A DNA stretch of 64,000 nt from Colwellia echini (GCF_002843355.2 NZ_PJAI02000007.1:62001-126000), one strand, 5' to 3'. Positions 28,524 to 39,643 are shown, numbered from the stretch's first letter. Notes: generated by a model from the letters alone, not told the origin. Numbers and translations are program-made.

Positions 28524-29028
28524 ATTCAATAATAGTTAAAGCAAAGAGTATTTAAATAAATGTCTTATACTTAATCATTTTGCTACGTATAAAATAAAGC
28601 ATCTATTTAATTCCCTTTTATAAGGCACGCTGAAGTGATAAAATAACAAAAGTGCTGTTCAATATTTCAAAATAAAGCTGAGTTAAAGCTGAGTTAAAGC
28701 TGAGTATTGAGCAAGTAAAGTCACTAATAGGCATGAAGTCAGTTAATATTTGTATTATCTACCCATCTATTCATGCATACATATAGTGAATTAAATGAAT
28801 TTCCAATGTAGGTATGTTGTAGGATTTATGTCCCTAATTTCCTAAATATACGATTTTCGTCACGTATGCAATTTTTAAGTATACTGAATTAGTTAACTTC
28901 TGTAGATGCTGTTATTATTGTGTAAATTAGAAGCGACGATAAATTATTTGAAAATAAGATTAAATTATTCACAACAATAGTATTAGAATAATTGTTCTAA
29001 TACCTAGATTTTTGAGCGAGAATATAAA
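28524..29028. other. intergenic region upstream of oadG
   Basis: About 500 bp, AT-rich, no convincing ORF. It contains three exact tandem copies of TAAAGCTGAGT (28673-28705) and presumably the oad promoter. Confidence 0.6.
28673..28705 (+). repeat. three exact tandem copies of an 11-bp unit
   Basis: TAAAGCTGAGT is repeated head to tail without mismatch, so the expansion looks recent. Confidence 0.9.
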
Positions 29029-29301
29029 ATGAACAATATGCAACAGCAATTTTTAGAGGCTGGCACACTTATGTTAGCGGGTATGGTCTTTGTTTTTGTC
29101 TTTTTAAGTATATTAATAATTTTTATTAATACTGTATTAGCAAAGTTAGCGATTAAATTTCCAGACCCTGTTGTTGTGCCGTCTTCTCGCACTAATAAAA
29201 AGAGTAACAGCCAAGTCGCAGGTAAAGTTTCTCCCGCGATTGTTTCGGCAATTAGTGGGGCAGTTAAACGCTATCGCGCTCAACATGGGCAAGCTAAATA
29301 A
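29029..29301 (+). CDS. oadG: oxaloacetate decarboxylase gamma chain
   Basis: 90 residues. One N-terminal membrane helix (about 13-36) followed by a short polar cytosolic tail with Pro and basic residues, the usual architecture of OadG, which assembles the alpha and beta subunits. It lies directly upstream of oadA and oadB. Confidence 0.9.
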   Translation: MNNMQQQFLEAGTLMLAGMVFVFVFLSILIIFINTVLAKLAIKFPDPVVVPSSRTNKKSNSQVAGKVSPAIVSAISGAVKRYRAQHGQAK

Positions 29302-29363
29302 GCTTGGAACACATGTAACTCTTCACCATCATATTATTAAAAGTTAGATAAAAGGTCATAAAC

Positions 29364-31142
29364 ATGAGTAAGCCATTAGGTATCACTGAGGTTGTCTTAA
29401 GAGACGGTCATCAATCAATTTTAGCCACAAGACTCCGTTTAGCAGATATGCTACCTATTGCGGAAACATTGGACGAAGTTGGTTACTGGTCTATAGAGTC
29501 TTGGGGTGGTGCAACGTTTGATTCGTGTATTCGTTATTTGGGTGAAGATCCATGGGAACGTATTCGAGCGCTTAAAAAAGCCATGCCTAAAACGAAACAA
29601 CAAATGTTATTTCGTGGTCAAAATATTTTAGGCTATCGTCATTATGCTGATGATGTTGTAGAAAAGTTTGTTGAACGTGCGCATATCAACGGTATTGATG
29701 TATTTAGAATTTTTGATGCTATGAACGATGTTCGTAACTTAAAAACTTCTATTAAAGCTGCTGTTAAAGTGGGTGCTCATGCACAAGGTACATTAAGTTA
29801 TACTGAAAGCCCAGTTCACACTCTTGAAGGTTGGTTAACTATGGCTAAGCAACTTGAAGATATGGGAGCTCATTCGCTTTGTATTAAAGATATGTCGGGC
29901 TTATTAAAGCCTTATGATGCAGCTGAATTAATCGGTCGTCTCAAAGAAACAGTTGCATTGCCTATTGCTTTACATTGTCATGCAACTACAGGTTTAAGTG
30001 TAGCAACACAAATGAAAGCTATTGATAGTGATGTTGATGTTATTGATACATCCATTTCTTCAATGAGTATGACTTACGGTCATTCACCAACAGAAACTAT
30101 TGCCGCTATTGTTGAAGGTACTCCTAGAGCAACAGGCTTAAATGTTGAGAAAATGGCCGAAGTTGCAGCTTACTTTAGAGACGTTAGAGAGAAATATGCT
30201 GGTTTTGAAGGTAGCTTAAAAGGTGTTGATGCTCGTATCTTAACGGCACAAGTTCCTGGCGGCATGTTAACAAACATGGAAAACCAATTAAAAGAACAAG
30301 GTGCAGCAGATAAATTTGATGAAGTATTAACTGAAATACCTAAAGTACGTAAAGACTTAGGCTATATTCCTTTAGTTACACCAACATCACAAATTGTTGG
30401 TACTCAGGCTGTATTGAATGTATTAACAGGCGAGCGCTATAAATCAATTACTAAAGAAACTGCAGGTGTTTTAAAAGGCGAGTACGGTGCAACAGCAGCA
30501 CCAGTTAATGCTGAATTACAAGCACGCGTATTAGACGGTAATGATGTTATTACTTGTCGTCCTGCTGACTTATTAGATCCTGAAGTAGATAAACTGTCTG
30601 AAGAGTTACAAACCTTAGCTAAAGAAAAGAATATCGAATTAGCTGATGATAGTATCGATGATGTATTAACGTATGCGTTATTCCCACAAATTGGCTTGAA
30701 ATTCTTAGAAAATCGTAATAATCCTGCAGCATTTGAACCAATCCCAACTTCATCGAATAAAAAATCGAATGTAGCTGAGGCAGATACTACTTCAGGTGCT
30801 ACTGAAAATTACGCGGTAAGTGTTGACGGTAAAGTTTATGATGTAATTGTTGCTCCTGGTGGCTCTATTGACTCTATAACTCATCCTGCTGGTGATGATG
30901 CTATTAAGCAATCGGCTTCTATTTCTGCAAGTGAAACGCTAAATGCACCACTTGCGGGTAACATTTTTAAAGTGTTAGTTAATGAAGGTGATCATGTTAA
31001 CGCCGGTGATGTTGTGATCATCATGGAAGCAATGAAAATGGAAACTGAAATTCGCGCTGTAACATCTGGCGAAATAGTATCTGTGTTTACCAGAGAGGGC
31101 GCTTCTGTTGCCGTTGGTGATGCATTAATTAGTTTTGCTTAG
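29364..31142 (+). CDS. oadA: oxaloacetate decarboxylase alpha chain (biotin carboxyltransferase)
   Basis: 592 residues. The N-terminal carboxyltransferase domain carries [15 protein letters not shown] and the metal-site segment [11 protein letters not shown] linker rich in small residues leads to a C-terminal biotinyl domain with EAMKMET (biotin lysine K558). It moves CO2 from oxaloacetate to biotin; the carboxybiotin is then decarboxylated by OadB, driving Na+ export. Operon oadGAB, with 8 bp to oadB. Confidence 0.96.
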   Translation: MSKPLGITEVVLRDGHQSILATRLRLADMLPIAETLDEVGYWSIESWGGATFDSCIRYLGEDPWERIRALKKAMPKTKQQMLFRGQNILGYRHYADDVVEKFVERAHINGIDVFRIFDAMNDVRNLKTSIKAAVKVGAHAQGTLSYTESPVHTLEGWLTMAKQLEDMGAHSLCIKDMSGLLKPYDAAELIGRLKETVALPIALHCHATTGLSVATQMKAIDSDVDVIDTSISSMSMTYGHSPTETIAAIVEGTPRATGLNVEKMAEVAAYFRDVREKYAGFEGSLKGVDARILTAQVPGGMLTNMENQLKEQGAADKFDEVLTEIPKVRKDLGYIPLVTPTSQIVGTQAVLNVLTGERYKSITKETAGVLKGEYGATAAPVNAELQARVLDGNDVITCRPADLLDPEVDKLSEELQTLAKEKNIELADDSIDDVLTYALFPQIGLKFLENRNNPAAFEPIPTSSNKKSNVAEADTTSGATENYAVSVDGKVYDVIVAPGGSIDSITHPAGDDAIKQSASISASETLNAPLAGNIFKVLVNEGDHVNAGDVVIIMEAMKMETEIRAVTSGEIVSVFTREGASVAVGDALISFA

Positions 31143-31150
31143 AGGCTAAA

Positions 31151-32284
31151 ATGGATTCATTATATACTTTATGGTTATCAACGGGCTTAGCTAATTTTGA
31201 GCTAGGTCAAGTGATTATGATGGTCGTTGGCTGTGGTTTACTCTACTTAGCTATCGCCCGTAATTTTGAGCCTTTGTTATTATTGCCTATGGGTTTTGGT
31301 GCAATATTAACGAATATTCCTGTTGCTGGTTTCTCAGAAGCAGGCGGTTTATTGCATTATATTTATTATGCAGGGATTGATACCGGCATATTTCCACTCA
31401 TAATTTTTATGGGTGTTGGTGCTATGACTGACTTTAGCGCACTGATTGGTAACCCTAAAACATTACTATTAGGTGCGGCAGCTCAATTTGGTATTTTTGC
31501 CACTTTATTTGGCGCCATTGCTTTAAACTATGTTCCAGGAATTGAATTTACTCTTAAAGATGCGTCTGCTATTGCTATTATTGGTGGTGCTGATGGCCCT
31601 ACGGCTATTTTCTTAGCGTCAAAATTAGCACCTGAATTATTAGGGGCTATTGCTGTTGCTGCATACTCATATATGGCATTGGTTCCAATTATTCAGCCAC
31701 CTATTATGCGCGCTTTAACGACGGATAAAGAGCGTAAAATTGAAATGGCTCAATTACGCCCAGTAACGAAAATTGAGAAAATAATTTTCCCGCTGGGTGT
31801 ATTATTAATGACCATTTTCTTTTTACCATCGGCAACACCTTTAGTAGGTATGTTCTGTTTAGGTAACTTGATGCGCGAATCTGGCGTGGTTGATCGCTTA
31901 AGTTCAACGGCACAGAATGAGCTTATCAACATTACTACTATATTCTTAGGTTTGGGTGTTGGTTCAAAACTAAGCTCTGAAGCCTTTTTGAATGTAGAAA
32001 CCCTTGGTATTTTAGGTCTAGGCGCTGTTGCATTTTCAATTGGTACTGCTTCAGGTGTATTAATGGCTAAGTTAATGAATAAGTTCTCTAAGGTTCCTAT
32101 TAATCCATTAATTGGTGCTGCAGGTGTTTCAGCTGTTCCTATGGCTGCACGTGTTGCCAATAAAGTTGGTTTAGAAGCGAACCCACATAACTTCTTATTA
32201 ATGCACGCTATGGGGCCTAACGTAGCGGGTGTACTTGGCTCAGCGGTTGCTGCAGGTATATTGTTAGCTTTAGTTGGTACTTAG
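31151..32284 (+). CDS. oadB: oxaloacetate decarboxylase beta chain (Na+ pump)
   Basis: 377 residues, about nine or more membrane segments. The region [19 protein letters not shown] carries the essential aspartate of the Na+ channel. The subunit couples decarboxylation of carboxybiotin to Na+ efflux. Length is slightly below the usual 430 because a short N-terminal segment is absent. A strong terminator follows. Confidence 0.95.
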   Translation: MDSLYTLWLSTGLANFELGQVIMMVVGCGLLYLAIARNFEPLLLLPMGFGAILTNIPVAGFSEAGGLLHYIYYAGIDTGIFPLIIFMGVGAMTDFSALIGNPKTLLLGAAAQFGIFATLFGAIALNYVPGIEFTLKDASAIAIIGGADGPTAIFLASKLAPELLGAIAVAAYSYMALVPIIQPPIMRALTTDKERKIEMAQLRPVTKIEKIIFPLGVLLMTIFFLPSATPLVGMFCLGNLMRESGVVDRLSSTAQNELINITTIFLGLGVGSKLSSEAFLNVETLGILGLGAVAFSIGTASGVLMAKLMNKFSKVPINPLIGAAGVSAVPMAARVANKVGLEANPHNFLLMHAMGPNVAGVLGSAVAAGILLALVGT

Positions 32285-32313
32285 ACTTATTGTTAATATT
32301 TATGTTCAAAAGT

Positions 32314-32341
32314 AAAAACACCGAGCTCGCTCGGTGTTTTT
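32314..32341 (+). terminator. intrinsic terminator of oadGAB
   Basis: AACACCGAG (32317-32325) pairs with CTCGGTGTT (32330-32338), loop CTCG, T run. Confidence 0.92.
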
Positions 32342-32495
32342 GTATCTATAGCTACAAATTATAGTAATTAATATTGTGGTTAACTTAATTTACAAAATAG
32401 CCATTAACATTAAAAACTAATGATGATGGCTAGCATATTCTTAGCCATAGTCATAAAATACCTTCACTATACATTTACGGATTATATAAGTAGTT

Positions 32496-33320
32496 ATGAA
32501 ACTTAATTTTATTATGCTTAGCGCCTTAATTGCGCTTACTGCCTGTTCAAGCTCAAGTACTGGGCGAAAACAGGTTATGTTATTTTCAGAAAGTGAACTT
32601 GATCAAATGGGCGCATCATCCTTTGAAGAAATGAAAAAAACAACGCCAATAAGTGTAGATAAAGCAACTAATGATTTCGTGCAATGTGTTGCTAGCGCTA
32701 TTACTAAAAATGTCGATAAATCAGTTCATCAAGGTGATTGGGAAGTTGTCGTATTTGATTCTGCTCAAGTTAATGCTTTTGCTTTACCTGGTGGTAAAAT
32801 TGGTGTTTATACAGGTATATTAAATGTTACCGAAAACGAAGATCAATTAGGCGCAATTATTGGTCATGAAGTGGGGCACGTGATTGAACACCACTCCAAC
32901 GAACGTATGTCGGCAAGTAAACTACAAAATATGGGTATGTCAGCCGCCACAACCGTTGCTGGTCTAGCTAATGTTGATAATCAAGAATTGTGGATGGCAG
33001 GGTTAGGTTTAGGACTTCAATATGGTGTTATCATGCCATACGGTCGTTCACATGAGAGTGAAGCTGATATCGTAGGACAAGACTTAATGGCGCGATCAGG
33101 TTTTGAGCCTCAAGCTAGCATTAAACTTTGGCAAAATATGGCGGCATTGAGTGCAAGCTCTGGACAATCAGCACCTGCAGAATTTATGTCAACTCACCCA
33201 TCAAATGAGACGCGTATTAGTCAATTACAAGAGCACCTTGTGGTATCAATGAAATACTATAATGCAAAGAATAGCCCTGGTTGTGTTAAACCTGCGTATA
33301 TACCACCACCAACAAAGTAG
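32496..33320 (+). CDS. M48-family metallopeptidase, lipoprotein (LoiP/YggG-like)
   Basis: 274 residues. Lipobox LTAC gives acylated C17. Zinc motif HEVGH at 124-128, with the third ligand probably E187 in SHESEAD. FALPGGKIGVYTG is typical of the M48 Oma1/LoiP group. It probably acts in envelope protein quality control, anchored to a membrane in the periplasm. Monocistronic with its own terminator. Which of the E. coli paralogues (LoiP, BepA, YcaL) it corresponds to is not decided here; it lacks the TPR domain of BepA. Confidence 0.9.
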   Translation: MKLNFIMLSALIALTACSSSSTGRKQVMLFSESELDQMGASSFEEMKKTTPISVDKATNDFVQCVASAITKNVDKSVHQGDWEVVVFDSAQVNAFALPGGKIGVYTGILNVTENEDQLGAIIGHEVGHVIEHHSNERMSASKLQNMGMSAATTVAGLANVDNQELWMAGLGLGLQYGVIMPYGRSHESEADIVGQDLMARSGFEPQASIKLWQNMAALSASSGQSAPAEFMSTHPSNETRISQLQEHLVVSMKYYNAKNSPGCVKPAYIPPPTK

Positions 33321-33339
33321 CTCATTATTGATAAAATCA

Positions 33340-33388
33340 AAAAAAAAGCCAATAGAGTAATTAATTTACTCGATTGGCTTTTTTTTAT
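33340..33388. terminator. terminator after the M48 peptidase gene, probably bidirectional
   Basis: AAGCCAAT.GAGTAA pairs with TTACTC.ATTGGCTT around a short AT loop, with A and T tracts on the two sides. Confidence 0.88.
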
Positions 33389-33414
33389 GTAGGTAATTAG
33401 TATTAAAATCATCT

Positions 33415-33504
33415 GAACTTATATAGCCAGAACTTATATAGCCAGAACTTATATAACCAGAATTTATATAACCAGAGCTCATATAATCCAAGTTTAAATA
33501 ACCT
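33415..33504 (+). repeat. 15-bp minisatellite, about six copies decaying to the right
   Basis: GAACTTATATAGCCA twice exactly, then GAACTTATATAACCA, GAATTTATATAACCA and two further degenerate copies, followed by two copies of AAGCATGATA. Non-coding, between two genes pointing toward each other. Confidence 0.92.
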
Positions 33505-33585
33505 AAGCATGATACCTAAGCATGATAATGCTCACTGATAACAACTTAGATTGTGTATACCTATTAGGGTGCATAAAATGGGCTT

Positions 33586-34239
33586 TTATGGGTGTAACTT
33601 ATGCTGTACCCATTGCTCGTCTTGTTTATTGAAGCATATTCTGTCATGTAATCGATTAGCTCTACCTTGCCAAAACTCGATATATTGCGGCTTGATGCGC
33701 CACCCCCCCCAAAACTCAGGATGAGGTACTTCACCTTGTGCGAACTTCTCTTGATAATGGCTCATACGTTCCTTTAGTTCATTATCATGTTTAAGTTTTT
33801 GACTTTGTTTTGAAGCCCATGCGCCAACCTGACTGCCTCGATCACGACTATGAAAATAATCAGCTGATTCTTGTTCTGAGACTTTTTCGACGATTCCTTC
33901 AATTCGCACTTGGCGCTGTAAAACATTCCAATGAAATAATAAGGCGACTTTATTGTTTTCGATAAGCTCATGACTTTTACGGCTAGAGTAGTTAGTGAAA
34001 AATACAAAACCTTTCTCATCAAATTTTTTAAGTAATACCATACGAGAGCTAGGTTGTCCGTCAGCTGAACAAGTACTTACAGACATTGCTTCCGGAAGTA
34101 ATATTCCTGATTGATTTGCCTCATCAAACCATTGTTTGAATAGCTGCTCAGGTGTTGTATCTGCTAATAACTCAGGAAGAGGTAAAGCGACGCCTTGACC
34201 AAAGGTCAAAAGGCATCGTATTTTTTCAAATAATGTCAT
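33586..34239 (-). CDS. pdxH: pyridoxine/pyridoxamine 5'-phosphate oxidase
   Basis: 217 residues. SSRMVLLKKFDEKGFVFFTNY, then SRKSHELIENNKVALLFHWN, and the C-terminal RLHDRICF match the FMN-binding and substrate motifs of PdxH. It oxidises PNP or PMP to pyridoxal 5'-phosphate. The codons for WGGWR include a run of eight G (C on the plus strand, 33703-33710); the frame is intact. Confidence 0.96.
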   Translation of the reverse strand: MTLFEKIRCLLTFGQGVALPLPELLADTTPEQLFKQWFDEANQSGILLPEAMSVSTCSADGQPSSRMVLLKKFDEKGFVFFTNYSSRKSHELIENNKVALLFHWNVLQRQVRIEGIVEKVSEQESADYFHSRDRGSQVGAWASKQSQKLKHDNELKERMSHYQEKFAQGEVPHPEFWGGWRIKPQYIEFWQGRANRLHDRICFNKQDEQWVQHKLHP

Positions 34240-34357
34240 AATTGTTTAGGTAAGTGAGAATGGCTCTAAGATGTTATTTTATGCTTAACTGATGTTAATG
34301 CAAGGTGATTACTAGACTAACGTTATTTATATTCGAGAAGTTAGTTTTAATGACTGC

Positions 34358-34570
34358 TTACCAATCTTCGCTGTCATCAAGTAACTCTTTTAGACGTTTT
34401 CTTTCTTGCAATTCATCAATACGTTTGCGCGCTAATAAATTCTTTTGAGCTTGTTCTTGGATCATTTTCTCTGTCAAAGTGTTGCTTTTTGGGCTACGAC
34501 TAATGCTAGAGTCATCACTACTGTCGTCACTTATATCGTCTGAAAAGTTATCATCAATATCAATTTCCAT
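34358..34570 (-). CDS. small acidic protein, PA3496-like (putative envelope integrity)
   Basis: 70 residues. An N-terminal run of Asp/Ser (DDISDDSSDDSS) is followed by a charged helix with RKRIDELQERKRLKELLDD near the C-terminus. The tail resembles the small PA3496-type family found in many gammaproteobacteria. No signal peptide or membrane segment is visible, so an envelope location is not supported by the sequence itself. The family assignment is from memory. Confidence 0.6.
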   Translation of the reverse strand: MEIDIDDNFSDDISDDSSDDSSISRSPKSNTLTEKMIQEQAQKNLLARKRIDELQERKRLKELLDDSEDW

Positions 34571-34776
34571 TAGCTTTACCTTTTACTGTTAACCGCTAAA
34601 ATATTACAAAGTATATTGCATAACATAGGTAAGTTAATCGCGATTTTCAATGGGCTATAACAAAAAGTAACAAAAATATTTTTAACTGAGCTTTTTATGT
34701 GCTGCTAGCCTATATATTTTGTACAATACAGCTGTTTGATGGTGATGACATAAGGCATTTACTAAAGCTGAGTAAA

Positions 34777-34807
34777 TAAAAAACCAGTGACAAGCACTGG
34801 TTTTGTT
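34777..34807 (-). terminator. terminator of the nap operon
   Basis: On the minus strand AAAACCAGTG, loop CTTGT, CACTGGTTTT then T-rich sequence; it lies 25-50 nt beyond the napC stop. Confidence 0.88.
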
Positions 34808-34829
34808 AATAATAGCGGTAATTATGTTG

Positions 34830-35417
34830 TTACCAACCTTCAACACCTTTCATATCCGGTAGGTGATGCGCTATTCCCTTATGGCAATCGATACAGGTTT
34901 TTTCTCCTGCAGCCAGTGCGGTAGAATGTTGATAAGCAGCGCGTTCACTTTGTTCGGTAAAATCCATGTAATCAAAGTTATGGCAGTTACGGCACTCTAA
35001 TGAGTCATTAGCTTTTAATCTGTCCCATTCATTTTGTGCTAAACGTTTACGGTGCACTAAAAACTTCTCACGAGTATTAATGGTTCCAAAAATAGTTCCC
35101 CACACTTCTTTAGAGGCTTGCATTTTACGTGCTATTTTATCGGTCCATTTATGTGGAACATGACAATCAGGACACGTTGCACGAACACCCGAGCGATTAG
35201 TAAAATGAATAGTGGTTTTTAGCTCTTCATAAACATTATTCTCCATTTCGTGGCATGATATACAAAATGCTTCAGTGTTGGTAACTTCTAAAGCTGTGTT
35301 AAAGCCACCCCAGAAAATAATACCGGCAATAAATCCTCCAATAACTAAAGCACCAAGGCTATAATAACCACTGGGTTTAGTAAGTGTTCGCCAACCTATT
35401 AAAAATATTTTTTTCAT
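34830..35417 (-). CDS. napC: tetrahaem cytochrome c NapC (quinol dehydrogenase)
   Basis: 195 residues. One N-terminal membrane helix (about 18-38), then four CxxCH haem sites at C52, C82, C142 and C175. It takes electrons from menaquinol/ubiquinol and passes them to NapB. Last gene of napEFDABC. It depends on the Ccm system, encoded in this same window. Confidence 0.96.
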   Translation of the reverse strand: MKKIFLIGWRTLTKPSGYYSLGALVIGGFIAGIIFWGGFNTALEVTNTEAFCISCHEMENNVYEELKTTIHFTNRSGVRATCPDCHVPHKWTDKIARKMQASKEVWGTIFGTINTREKFLVHRKRLAQNEWDRLKANDSLECRNCHNFDYMDFTEQSERAAYQHSTALAAGEKTCIDCHKGIAHHLPDMKGVEGW

Positions 35418-35425
35418 GTCAGCTC

Positions 35426-35929
35426 CTAGTGATGCTCGTCAGTAACAATTTTTACACTCATTAAAGTGTGCATATCAACGAAAGTGTTCTCTACTAGAGG
35501 TTTAGCATCAACTTGTGTCACATGACATTGATTACAAAAATAACGACGCGGCGAAACGTCAGCTAAGAAGTTGCCATCTCTGTCCATATAGTGAGTAACA
35601 CTTATCATCGGCGCTTGAGATTTTTCAGTACGATGACGTGAATGACAAGATAAACACTTGTTGTTATTCTTATTTACTTCGTAGCTACGGGTAGTATGCG
35701 GAATAACAGGTGGTTGCATAGGATAATTACGGCCTTGTTTAATATCTTTATTCATCACTTTAGGAATAGGGTTCGGCTCCTTTTGCGATTCAATCGGAGT
35801 ATGATCTCTAAGTGTCGCAACCGTATTAACTGTTTCTTTATCCGCTGCAAAAGCGTTTATAGAATAAGTTAATGGTGATATAACAAATATCACTAAACTG
35901 GCAATTGCTGCTAGATTTAATTTTTTCAT
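35426..35929 (-). CDS. napB: dihaem cytochrome c NapB
   Basis: 167 residues. The signal peptide ends near NAFAAD; two CxxCH sites at C92 (CLSCH) and C132 (CNQCH), with [10 protein letters not shown] before them as in NapB. It is the periplasmic electron-transfer subunit of nitrate reductase. Confidence 0.96.
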   Translation of the reverse strand: MKKLNLAAIASLVIFVISPLTYSINAFAADKETVNTVATLRDHTPIESQKEPNPIPKVMNKDIKQGRNYPMQPPVIPHTTRSYEVNKNNNKCLSCHSRHRTEKSQAPMISVTHYMDRDGNFLADVSPRRYFCNQCHVTQVDAKPLVENTFVDMHTLMSVKIVTDEHH

Positions 35930-35938
35930 GTCAAACTC

Positions 35939-38437
35939 CTAAACTTTAACTATTTTGATAGCACATTTTTTATAATCCGTTTGTTTTGACAACGGATCCG
36001 TGGCATCTAACGTTATTTTGTTTACTAAGCGACTCGCATCAAACCAAGGCATAAACACTAAACCAATTGGTGGTTTATTACGGCCTCTGGTTTCTACACG
36101 TGTTTGTACTTCACCACGACGAGAAACGAGTTTTACTAAATCTCCACGACGTAAACCACGGACTTTAGCGTCATCAGGATGCATATAAACTAGCGCATCT
36201 GGTATTGCTTTATATAACTCAGGAACACGTTGAGTCATTGAACCTGAATGCCAATGCTCTAACACTCGACCTGTTGATAACCATAAGTCGTATTCTTCAT
36301 CAGGAGACTCAGCTGCAGGCTCGTACGGCAGGGCAAAAATTCTCGCTCTGCCATCTTTGTGACCATAAAAGTCCCAATCACTGCCTGGTTTAGCATATGG
36401 ATCTGAACCTTCTTTAAAGCGCCATTTTGTTTCAACGCCATTGACTACAGGCCAACGTAAACCACGCTCGTTATGGTATCTGTCGTATGGCGCTAAATCG
36501 TGTGCATGACCGCGACCAAAGCTGGCGTACTCTTCAAATAAGCCTTTTTGAATGTAGAAACCAAAATCGCGCGCATCATCATTTAAACGATCTTCTGGAA
36601 TTTCACTCAGTGGGAATTTACCAACAGAAGAATCCTTATAAAGTACGTCATATAACGTTTTACCGCGTAGGTCAGGTTGTTTAGCTATTAACTCTTCAGG
36701 CCAAACATCCTCCACTTTAAAGCGTTTCGAGAACTCAACTAATTGCCATAAATCAGATTGGGCGCCCTGTGGTGCTTCAACCATTTGATACCAAGCTTGA
36801 GTTCGACGCTCTGCGTTACCATAAACACCCTCTTTTTCTACCCACATAGCGGTAGGTAAAATTAAGTCAGCTGCTTGTGCGGTTACTGTTGGGTATGGAT
36901 CAGATACAACAATAAAGTTTTTAGGGTTGCGGTAACCAGGGTATATTTCTTCATTAATATTTGCCCCAGCTTGCATATTGTTATTACATTGCACCCAGTA
37001 GAAGTTTAACTTTCCGTCTTTTAACATGCGGTTTTGTAAAACAGCGTGGTAACCAGGTTTTGGTGGTACTGTGCCAGCTGGTACACCCCAAATTTTCTCT
37101 GCAGTATCACGATGCTTAGGATTAGTAACGACCATATCAGCAGGTAAGCGGTGTGAGAAAGTACCTACTTCACGGGCAGTACCACAAGCAGAGGGTTGGC
37201 CAGTTAATGAAAACGGGCTATTACCTGGTGTTGAAATTTTACCTGTTAATAAGTGAATATTATAAACTAGGTTATTTGCCCAAACACCACGAGTATGTTG
37301 GTTAAAGCCCATAGTCCAGAAAGAGGTTACTTTTACTTTTGGATCCGCATACATCTCAGCTAATTCAATAAGTTTATGCTCAGGTACACCTGATAATTTT
37401 GATGCATATTCAACGGTATAAGTACTCACAAATTTTGCATATTCATCAAAATCTATTGGCGTTGAGTCACCTGCATTTTTGCCATTGTTTTTAGCGTTAA
37501 CCTCTAAGGGGTTTTCAGGACGTAAACCATAACCAATATCAGTTGTACCTAATCTAAAGTTAGTGTGCTTGCTAACAAAGTCTTTATTTACGCGATCAGT
37601 TTCGATGATGTAATTGGCGATAAAGTTTAAAATAGCTAAATCAGTTTGCGGCGTGAAGATCATACCGTTATCTGCTAAATCAAAACTTCTGTGTTCATAA
37701 GTTGATAACACAGCAACTCTTACATGTTGTGCACTTAAACGGCGATCGGTTAAACGCGTCCATAAAATAGGATGCATTTCAGCCATATTTGAGCCCCATA
37801 ATACAAAAGCATCGGCAGCTTCTAAATCGTCGTAACAACCCATTGGCTCGTCGATGCCAAACGTACGCATGAACCCGCCAACAGCAGAAGCCATGCAATG
37901 ACGTGCGTTGGGATCTATGTTGTTAGTACGAAAACCCGCTTTCATTAACTTAACGGCAGCATAACCTTCTTGGACTGTCCATTGACCAGAGCCAAACATG
38001 CCAACCGCTTCAGGACCACTTTTCTTTAATGTTTCTTTCGCTTTTTCGGCCATCACATCAAACGCTTGTTCCCAAGAAATAGGAGTGAATTCACCTTGTT
38101 TATCATATTTTCCATTGCTCATACGTAATAAAGGTTGGGTAAGTCTGTCCTTTCCGTACATGATTTTAGATAAGAAGTAACCTTTTACACAATTCAAGCC
38201 TTTGTTAACTGGAGACTTGATATCGCCGTGGGTAGCAACAACTTTTCCATCCATTACACCAACATTAACGCTACAGCCAGTACCACAAAAACGACAAGGC
38301 GCTTTATCCCACTTTAGTTTTGTAATGTCAGAGCTGGTAATTAAATTTGAGGCTACTGCCGGTACAGACACCCCTGCAACAGCGGCAGCTGCTGCAATAG
38401 CATTAGCTTTTATAAATTCTCGGCGATTAATGCTCAT
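35939..38437 (-). CDS. napA: periplasmic nitrate reductase catalytic subunit NapA
   Basis: 832 residues. A twin-arginine signal ([10 protein letters not shown]) is followed by the [4Fe-4S] cysteines C48, C51, C55 and C83. The molybdenum-ligating cysteine is C181 in NARHCMAS. The rest is the bis-MGD molybdopterin oxidoreductase fold. It reduces nitrate to nitrite in the periplasm after Tat export; NapD binds its signal peptide. All key residues are present, so it should be active. Confidence 0.98.
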   Translation of the reverse strand: MSINRREFIKANAIAAAAAVAGVSVPAVASNLITSSDITKLKWDKAPCRFCGTGCSVNVGVMDGKVVATHGDIKSPVNKGLNCVKGYFLSKIMYGKDRLTQPLLRMSNGKYDKQGEFTPISWEQAFDVMAEKAKETLKKSGPEAVGMFGSGQWTVQEGYAAVKLMKAGFRTNNIDPNARHCMASAVGGFMRTFGIDEPMGCYDDLEAADAFVLWGSNMAEMHPILWTRLTDRRLSAQHVRVAVLSTYEHRSFDLADNGMIFTPQTDLAILNFIANYIIETDRVNKDFVSKHTNFRLGTTDIGYGLRPENPLEVNAKNNGKNAGDSTPIDFDEYAKFVSTYTVEYASKLSGVPEHKLIELAEMYADPKVKVTSFWTMGFNQHTRGVWANNLVYNIHLLTGKISTPGNSPFSLTGQPSACGTAREVGTFSHRLPADMVVTNPKHRDTAEKIWGVPAGTVPPKPGYHAVLQNRMLKDGKLNFYWVQCNNNMQAGANINEEIYPGYRNPKNFIVVSDPYPTVTAQAADLILPTAMWVEKEGVYGNAERRTQAWYQMVEAPQGAQSDLWQLVEFSKRFKVEDVWPEELIAKQPDLRGKTLYDVLYKDSSVGKFPLSEIPEDRLNDDARDFGFYIQKGLFEEYASFGRGHAHDLAPYDRYHNERGLRWPVVNGVETKWRFKEGSDPYAKPGSDWDFYGHKDGRARIFALPYEPAAESPDEEYDLWLSTGRVLEHWHSGSMTQRVPELYKAIPDALVYMHPDDAKVRGLRRGDLVKLVSRRGEVQTRVETRGRNKPPIGLVFMPWFDASRLVNKITLDATDPLSKQTDYKKCAIKIVKV

Positions 38438-38514
38438 TGGGTCACCTTCCTTTTGCTTTATTTGATTCAGTTGTAAATAGGGTTCTTTGCTTATTTATTT
38501 TGTATTCTTATATT

Positions 38515-38862
38515 TTAAATATGTGTTTGAGGCGTAAATTCGTTAACAACCTTATTTTCATTAACTGCATCGTCCTCTATACTTTCATCTAATATTTGAT
38601 GGTATACAGGTGATAAGTTAATGATGCCTTGATGTACTCTTATCGTGTCCATTTTTTTGCCAATGTCTTTATAGCTATGCCCTTCAATCGTAAAAACTAT
38701 TTTACCTTCTTCACTGGTGGCATGAATTTCAGTACCTTGCACAGCGAGTATTGCCGCTTTTACTGCGAATATTTGCGATATAATGGGATAGGCGACGAAA
38801 CTAGCAACATGGTATTCATTGGTTGATTTTTCAGCTTTGTTGGTCATAAGATTTCTTATCAT
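38515..38862 (-). CDS. napD: NapA signal-peptide chaperone NapD
   Basis: 115 residues. EYHVASFVAYPIISQIFAVKAAI, then GTEIHATSEEGKIVFTIEG, and the ending LSPVYHQI match NapD, which binds the NapA Tat signal and helps cofactor insertion. A start five residues downstream (MTNKAEKS) is equally possible. Confidence 0.9.
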   Translation of the reverse strand: MIRNLMTNKAEKSTNEYHVASFVAYPIISQIFAVKAAILAVQGTEIHATSEEGKIVFTIEGHSYKDIGKKMDTIRVHQGIINLSPVYHQILDESIEDDAVNENKVVNEFTPQTHI

Positions 38863-38886
38863 TTATTTTGTTGAGTTGGCTGCTAT

Positions 38887-39474
38887 TTATTGATTCTTTG
38901 CTATATCGAAAGTAAAAGTTATTGCCTCTTGTGGACAACTTTTTACACAGGCCCCGCATTGCGTGCAGTCACTTTCATTTAAACTAGGCTCTGGAATGCT
39001 GGTATTGATATAATTAAATTTAATTGCATTGGTTTCACATTCATCTCGACAGCTTTGGCAATAAATATTATTTTTGGCCAAACACTTATCATTAATAGTG
39101 AAAATACCTGGCCAAGCTTTATTATTTTCAGCAAGTGTTGCTTCTGGCGTGTTATTGTTATCTTTAAGCTCACCAGTACGAGGAAAAGCACCAGAAAATA
39201 AAGGCTGTTCGCACGCATCAATACATTTATTACAAAAAGTACATTCACCTAAGTTAAAGTCTACGGTTGGCAAGCCATCTTCGTCTTTAACTATAATGTT
39301 GGTTTCACAGCTGTTGATGCAGTCTTGGCACTGGGTACAACCCGAGCGAAATACCGCCTCATTAATTGTCCAAGGTAAACGTATTATTTGTTTGTTACTT
39401 ACACGACCACGAAAAAAGCGTCTTCTTGATGGATCGGCTAAGCGGTCAGTGGTACGAGTCGGGTTAGTTGCCAA
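38887..39474 (-). CDS. napF: ferredoxin-type protein NapF
   Basis: 195 residues. Four cysteine-rich motifs (CTQCQDCINSC, CTFCNKCIDAC, CQSCRDEC, CTQCGACVKSC) fit NapF, a cytosolic iron-sulfur protein that helps mature NapA. SRRRFFRGRV near the start is the family N-terminus. The only usable start is a TTG at 39472-39474, because the frame is closed by a stop shortly upstream and no ATG lies before the conserved part. It is 4 nt after the napE stop. Confidence 0.92.
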   Translation of the reverse strand: MATNPTRTTDRLADPSRRRFFRGRVSNKQIIRLPWTINEAVFRSGCTQCQDCINSCETNIIVKDEDGLPTVDFNLGECTFCNKCIDACEQPLFSGAFPRTGELKDNNNTPEATLAENNKAWPGIFTINDKCLAKNNIYCQSCRDECETNAIKFNYINTSIPEPSLNESDCTQCGACVKSCPQEAITFTFDIAKNQ

Positions 39475-39478
39475 AATA

Positions 39479-39643
39479 TTAAGCGCTCGGTGGACCTAAA
39501 ACTAACAACTGACTGAACCATATAGAAAAACCTAATGTAGCAACGATAATGACTGATAAAATAGGTGCTAAAAATACGGCAAGAAAGATGAAAGTATTTC
39601 GTTCATATTTTTTTTGTTGTTCAGGAGATATTGCTTGGTTCAT
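39479..39643 (-). CDS. napE: small membrane protein NapE
   Basis: 54 codons. After a polar start (MNQAISPEQQKKYER) comes one hydrophobic helix with FLAVFLAPILSVIIV, then GFSIWFSQLLVLGPPS. This follows the NapE/TorE pattern (a single helix with FPILS-like core and a PP ending). It is the first gene of the nap operon; its function in nitrate reduction is unclear in general. Too short for common ORF cutoffs, so easily missed. Confidence 0.85.
   Translation of the reverse strand: MNQAISPEQQKKYERNTFIFLAVFLAPILSVIIVATLGFSIWFSQLLVLGPPSA

Noticed and set aside
33415-33504. CRISPR-like array
   Set aside because: Units are 15 bp and directly adjacent with no spacers, and no cas genes are present. It is a minisatellite.
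35990-39499. Several plus-strand open frames across napA and napF
   Set aside because: They lie fully inside strongly conserved minus-strand genes with intact catalytic motifs and have no ribosome binding sites or recognisable content.
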